7,178 nt of DNA. Source: Thermoplasmata archaeon (GTDB lineage Archaea; Thermoplasmatota; Thermoplasmata; WALJ01). The DNA lies in the NCBI GenBank assembly GCA_026986305.1, contig JALSOU010000199.1:1-7178 (forward strand). Direction: 5' to 3'. Made by a program: the position numbers and the translations under genes. The notes under the pieces are model-generated. The model searched no databases and was not told where the DNA came from. It was given only the letters and a program-made list of their open reading frames with translations. Shown in pieces: positions 5,072-7,178 of this stretch (the first letter of the stretch is position 1; every line of letters begins with the position of its first letter).

Positions 5072-6496
5072 TTATTTGTTGTACTGGAAGAAGACGCTGT
5101 ATGCCCTGTACGCTGACCAGACATCCGCCTTGCTGGCTATTTCCATGGGCGAGTGCATTGAAAGCAGTCCAGGACCTGCATCCACCACATCCATGTTCCT
5201 CTCTGCCATGAACTTGGCTATGGTTCCTCCACCGCCTTCATCAACCTTTCCTAGCTCTCCAGACTGCCAAAATACCCCGTGCTTATCAAATAGCTCGATC
5301 ACCTTGCCTATGAACTCTGCATGAGCATCGTTGCTTGAGTACTTTCCCCCTGAGCCTGTGTATTTGGTAATCACTATCCCGTGGGAGGCTCTCGCAGCAT
5401 TGAGAGGCTCGTGAACCTGCTTGAAGCTCGGGTCCATCACAGCATCCACATCAGCTGAGAGAACCTCTGTCTTGCTCATTGCCTGATAGAGATCCTTAGG
5501 AGTGAAGCTCTCCTTTGTTAGGGAGATTATCTGGCTGTAGAGGTACTCTATGAACATGGACTTTGATCCTGTATTCGTATCGCTGCCTATCTCTTCCTTA
5601 TCCATGAGCAGGGCTATGGCAGTTTTCTCAGGCTTTTCAGTCTCCAGAATTGCTCTTAGAGTGGTATATCCACACACCCTATCGTCCTGACCGTATGCAG
5701 CTATGAGTCCTTTATCTAGGCCAACATCCCTTGGCTTATGTGCAGGAACTATCTCCAGATCTGCCCTTATAAGGTCCTCTTCGGTTATTCCATACTTGTC
5801 GTTGAGCATCTTCAGTATGTTGAGCTTTATCTGCTCACCTTCCTCATCTTTCTTCAGGGGCATGCTTCCTATGAGGAGGTTCATCTCCTCCCCTTCTATC
5901 CCTTGGAAGAGCTTCCTCTCGCCCTGAACCTTTCTGGCCAGATGGGGGAGAAGGTCAGGCAATATGAGGATTGGGTCCTTTTCATCCTCTCCTATGACTA
6001 TATCCACCGTCTTTCCATCTTTGAGATACACAGTTCCGTGGAGCGCTAGAGGTATGTTCACCCATTGGTACTTCTTGATTCCACCGTAATAGTGGGTTTT
6101 CAGGAGGGCCAGGAATGTCTCTTTGTCCTCATAAAGAGGATGAGGCTTCAGGTCTATCCTGGGAGCATCTATATGGGCGACTATCAGATTAGCGCCATGT
6201 AGAATATCTTTTTTACCGAGGACTACGAGGGCCATGGACTTGTTCCTGTTTATCACATATATCTTCTCCCCAGCCTTGCCTTTCGCCTTCTCAATAGGAA
6301 CAAATCCCTTTTTCTCAGCCATTTCTCTGGCTTTTTTCACGAATTCCCTCTCTGTCTTAACCTCTCCTATGAACTTCTTGTAATCCTCGGAAAACCTGAA
6401 AATCTCCTTCTTTGTCTTTGCATCCACCTCATTCCATATGAATTTTGGGTTGTAAACCAGCTTCTCTTCCAGTTCATTCTTCTTTTTCTTTGCCAT
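5072..6496 (-). CDS. M18-family zinc aminopeptidase
   Basis: I place the start at the ATG at 6496 (474 residues, MAKKKKNELEEKL), because AGGTGAT ends four bases before it. The longer frame from 6526 would place that site inside the coding region. Motifs of M18 di-zinc aminopeptidases appear in order, in 474-residue numbering: AHID (His108, Asp110), GQDDR (Asp271 as bridging metal ligand), MDKEEIGS (Glu301 catalytic, Glu302 metal), LSADVDAV (Asp349) and SMHSPMEI (His447). All metal ligands expected for the family are present, and the length is normal. These cytosolic enzymes, usually large tetrahedral dodecamers, remove N-terminal residues from peptides left by the proteasome or from imported peptides. 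Substrate preference cannot be told from sequence. It heads the minus-strand block that continues into the kinase and phosphatidyltransferase genes. Confidence 0.92.
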   Translation of the reverse strand: MAKKKKNELEEKLVYNPKFIWNEVDAKTKKEIFRFSEDYKKFIGEVKTEREFVKKAREMAEKKGFVPIEKAKGKAGEKIYVINRNKSMALVVLGKKDILHGANLIVAHIDAPRIDLKPHPLYEDKETFLALLKTHYYGGIKKYQWVNIPLALHGTVYLKDGKTVDIVIGEDEKDPILILPDLLPHLARKVQGERKLFQGIEGEEMNLLIGSMPLKKDEEGEQIKLNILKMLNDKYGITEEDLIRADLEIVPAHKPRDVGLDKGLIAAYGQDDRVCGYTTLRAILETEKPEKTAIALLMDKEEIGSDTNTGSKSMFIEYLYSQIISLTKESFTPKDLYQAMSKTEVLSADVDAVMDPSFKQVHEPLNAARASHGIVITKYTGSGGKYSSNDAHAEFIGKVIELFDKHGVFWQSGELGKVDEGGGGTIAKFMAERNMDVVDAGPGLLSMHSPMEIASKADVWSAYRAYSVFFQYNK

Positions 6497-6500
6497 GAGA

Positions 6501-6507
6501 ATCACCT
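6501..6507 (-). promoter_or_regulatory. ribosome binding site of the aminopeptidase gene
   Basis: AGGTGAT on the minus strand lies four bases before the ATG at 6496. It decides in favour of that start over the in-frame ATG at 6526. Confidence 0.7.
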
Positions 6508-6528
6508 TATCCCACGGTAGGAACACTC

Positions 6529-6537
6529 ACTTTAAGA
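6529..6537 (-). promoter_or_regulatory. weak candidate TATA box of the aminopeptidase block
   Basis: CTTAAAGTG on the minus strand is centred about 25 bases before the ribosome binding site, which would give a leader of roughly 12 bases. The match to an archaeal TATA box is weak. It is the best candidate in the 103-base spacer between the divergent genes. Confidence 0.3.
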
Positions 6538-6571
6538 CACTTTCGCCTAAATGCAACCGTTCATGGAAATG

Positions 6572-6580
6572 AATTTATAG
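6572..6580 (+). promoter_or_regulatory. TATA box of the nucleotidyltransferase gene
   Basis: AATTTATAG is centred about 24 bases before the GTG at 6600. That predicts a leaderless mRNA beginning at the start codon and supports GTG as the start, since no ribosome binding site is present. Confidence 0.5.
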
Positions 6581-6599
6581 GAAAAATAGATAAGAGAGT

Positions 6600-6926
6600 G
6601 TGGAAGAAAAATCTATAACAGAAGAGATGATGAAAGAGCTGAAAACCTTCAAAAAGAAGATGAAGGAAAAATATGGAATAAAAGAGATGCTTATTTTCGG
6701 CTCAGCAGCGAGGGATGAGATGGGGAAAGATAGCGATATAGATATAATCATAATAAGCGATGATTTTAAAGGCATAAGTCCGCTTAAAAGACCTGTTAAA
6801 TTCTATATGGAATGGGATTTGCCATATCCTGTGGATTTCATATGCTACACTCCTGAGGAGTTTGAAAGACTGAAAAATAGGCCTAGCATAGTAAGGGATG
6901 CTATAGAAAATGGGTTTGTGGTATGA
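6600..6926 (+). CDS. MNT-type minimal nucleotidyltransferase
   Basis: The 108-residue protein has the polymerase-beta-like minimal nucleotidyltransferase core: LIFGSAARDEMGKDSDIDI, with G34-S35, R38 and the metal-binding pair D46 and D48. A third candidate acidic residue, Asp79, lies in PVDFICYTPEEF. A highly charged helix (residues 1-30) precedes the core. Members of this fold transfer nucleotides to proteins, RNA or small molecules. Many act as the MntA antitoxin, which AMPylates a HEPN (HepT) toxin. No HEPN gene is adjacent: the upstream neighbour is the divergent aminopeptidase and the downstream one a convergent surface protein. It is therefore either a solitary member or its partner lies elsewhere. 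The GTG start fits a leaderless promoter; ATG at 6627 is a less likely alternative. The substrate is unknown. Confidence 0.82.
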   Translation: MEEKSITEEMMKELKTFKKKMKEKYGIKEMLIFGSAARDEMGKDSDIDIIIISDDFKGISPLKRPVKFYMEWDLPYPVDFICYTPEEFERLKNRPSIVRDAIENGFVV

Positions 6927-6940
6927 AAAAATATGAAAAG

Positions 6941-6964
6941 GTTTTAGTTTATGGGTTTTCTTCC
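6941..6964 (+). terminator. T-rich convergent end of the nucleotidyltransferase gene
   Basis: Fifteen bases after the nucleotidyltransferase stop, T-rich stretches (GTTTTAGTTT, then GGGTTTTCTTCC) could end its transcript. They overlap the 3' end of the convergent surface-protein gene, so the call is tentative. Confidence 0.3.
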
Positions 6965-7178
6965 TCAATAGGCACTTCCTCGTTTTCCGGCTTTTTCCTC
7001 CTTTTCATCGCAAAAATAAGCAATACCACCAGCACCACCAGCAGGAGTATTATTATAAGGGCAAGCCATGGTATAAAATCTCCGCCACCATTTCCACCAG
7101 AAAGATTTCCAGAGGGAGTTCCTTTTGAAACCGTGAAATGTATGCTGCTAGTGTTTTCATTCCCTGCATTGTCCACAG
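6949..7178 (-). CDS. C-terminal end of a membrane-anchored extracellular protein (5'-truncated by window edge)
   Basis: The visible 75 or so residues are the end of a longer protein running off the window. They begin with VDNAGNENTSSIHFTVSKG, typical of the last strand of an Ig-like or fibronectin-like repeat of archaeal surface proteins. A Ser/Gly/Asn-rich linker (about 20-33) follows, then one strong transmembrane helix (about 34-57), a basic stop-transfer cluster (KRRKK, 58-62) and a short acidic cytoplasmic tail. This layout indicates a protein displayed outside the cell and anchored by its C-terminus. The codon read as a start at the window edge is an internal GTG (Val) and should not be taken as a real start. 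Sequons lie near the start of the fragment (NTS) and in the linker (NLS). Function beyond surface display cannot be said. Confidence 0.75.
   Translation of the reverse strand, partial: VDNAGNENTSSIHFTVSKGTPSGNLSGGNGGGDFIPWLALIIILLLVVLVVLLIFAMKRRKKPENEEVPIEEENP

Noticed and set aside
6497..6526. Upstream ATG adding ten residues to the aminopeptidase
   Set aside because: The added stretch contains the AGGTGAT that serves the ATG at 6496, and the extra residues do not look like family sequence.
6560..6573. TTCAT-GGAA-ATGAA small palindrome just ahead of the nucleotidyltransferase TATA box
   Set aside because: The position is suggestive of an operator, but the arms are only five bases and there is no second copy.
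7020..7060. CACCAG-rich repeat-like stretch
   Set aside because: It encodes the Leu/Val-rich transmembrane helix of the surface protein, so the repetition is explained by amino-acid composition.

Overview
This window looks like euryarchaeal chromosome. Supporting signs are two archaeal type IV pilins with class III signal peptides, a CDP-alcohol phosphatidyltransferase of the archaeal-lipid kind, an AK6-type nucleotide kinase, a Trm112-like zinc protein, TATA-like boxes about 25 bases ahead of several starts, and GGTGAT-type ribosome binding sites. The moderate to low GC and heavy AGA/AGG/ATA codon use would fit a Thermoplasmatota lineage such as Aciduliprofundum, but that placement is an impression and was not tested.

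Layout, left to right. A fragment of an unknown gene (1-81) overlaps a 55-residue Trm112-like zinc protein (62-229, +). One base further on ends a convergent STAND-type NTPase with an N-terminal winged helix (231-1421, -). A 153-base divergent spacer carries the promoter and a 5'-terminal hairpin for the first of two paralogous pilins (1575-2012 and 2108-2575, +). Each pilin has its own TATA box and a perfect EF-hand/dockerin-like calcium loop. Next comes a DUF4143-type AAA ATPase (2671-3924, +). It appears to be transcribed without a leader, from a promoter boxed in by two nearly identical palindromes. Its 3' end overlaps, convergently, a minus-strand housekeeping block: M18 aminopeptidase (5072-6496), AK6-like kinase (4538-5041) and CDP-alcohol phosphatidyltransferase (3888-4547). 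Divergent from the aminopeptidase is a small, apparently leaderless MNT-type nucleotidyltransferase (6600-6926, +). It converges on the C-terminal end of a large membrane-anchored surface protein (6949-7178, -).

The most interesting part is 231-2670. A predicted signal-responsive NTPase with a DNA-binding domain lies back to back with a pair of predicted calcium-binding, heavily sequon-bearing pilins. The regulated ATPase follows directly. I infer, but cannot show, that the winged-helix NTPase controls the pilins. The twin palindromes at 2620-2638 and 2653-2671 are the strongest non-coding signal in the window. No RNA genes, insertion sequences or CRISPR arrays were seen.
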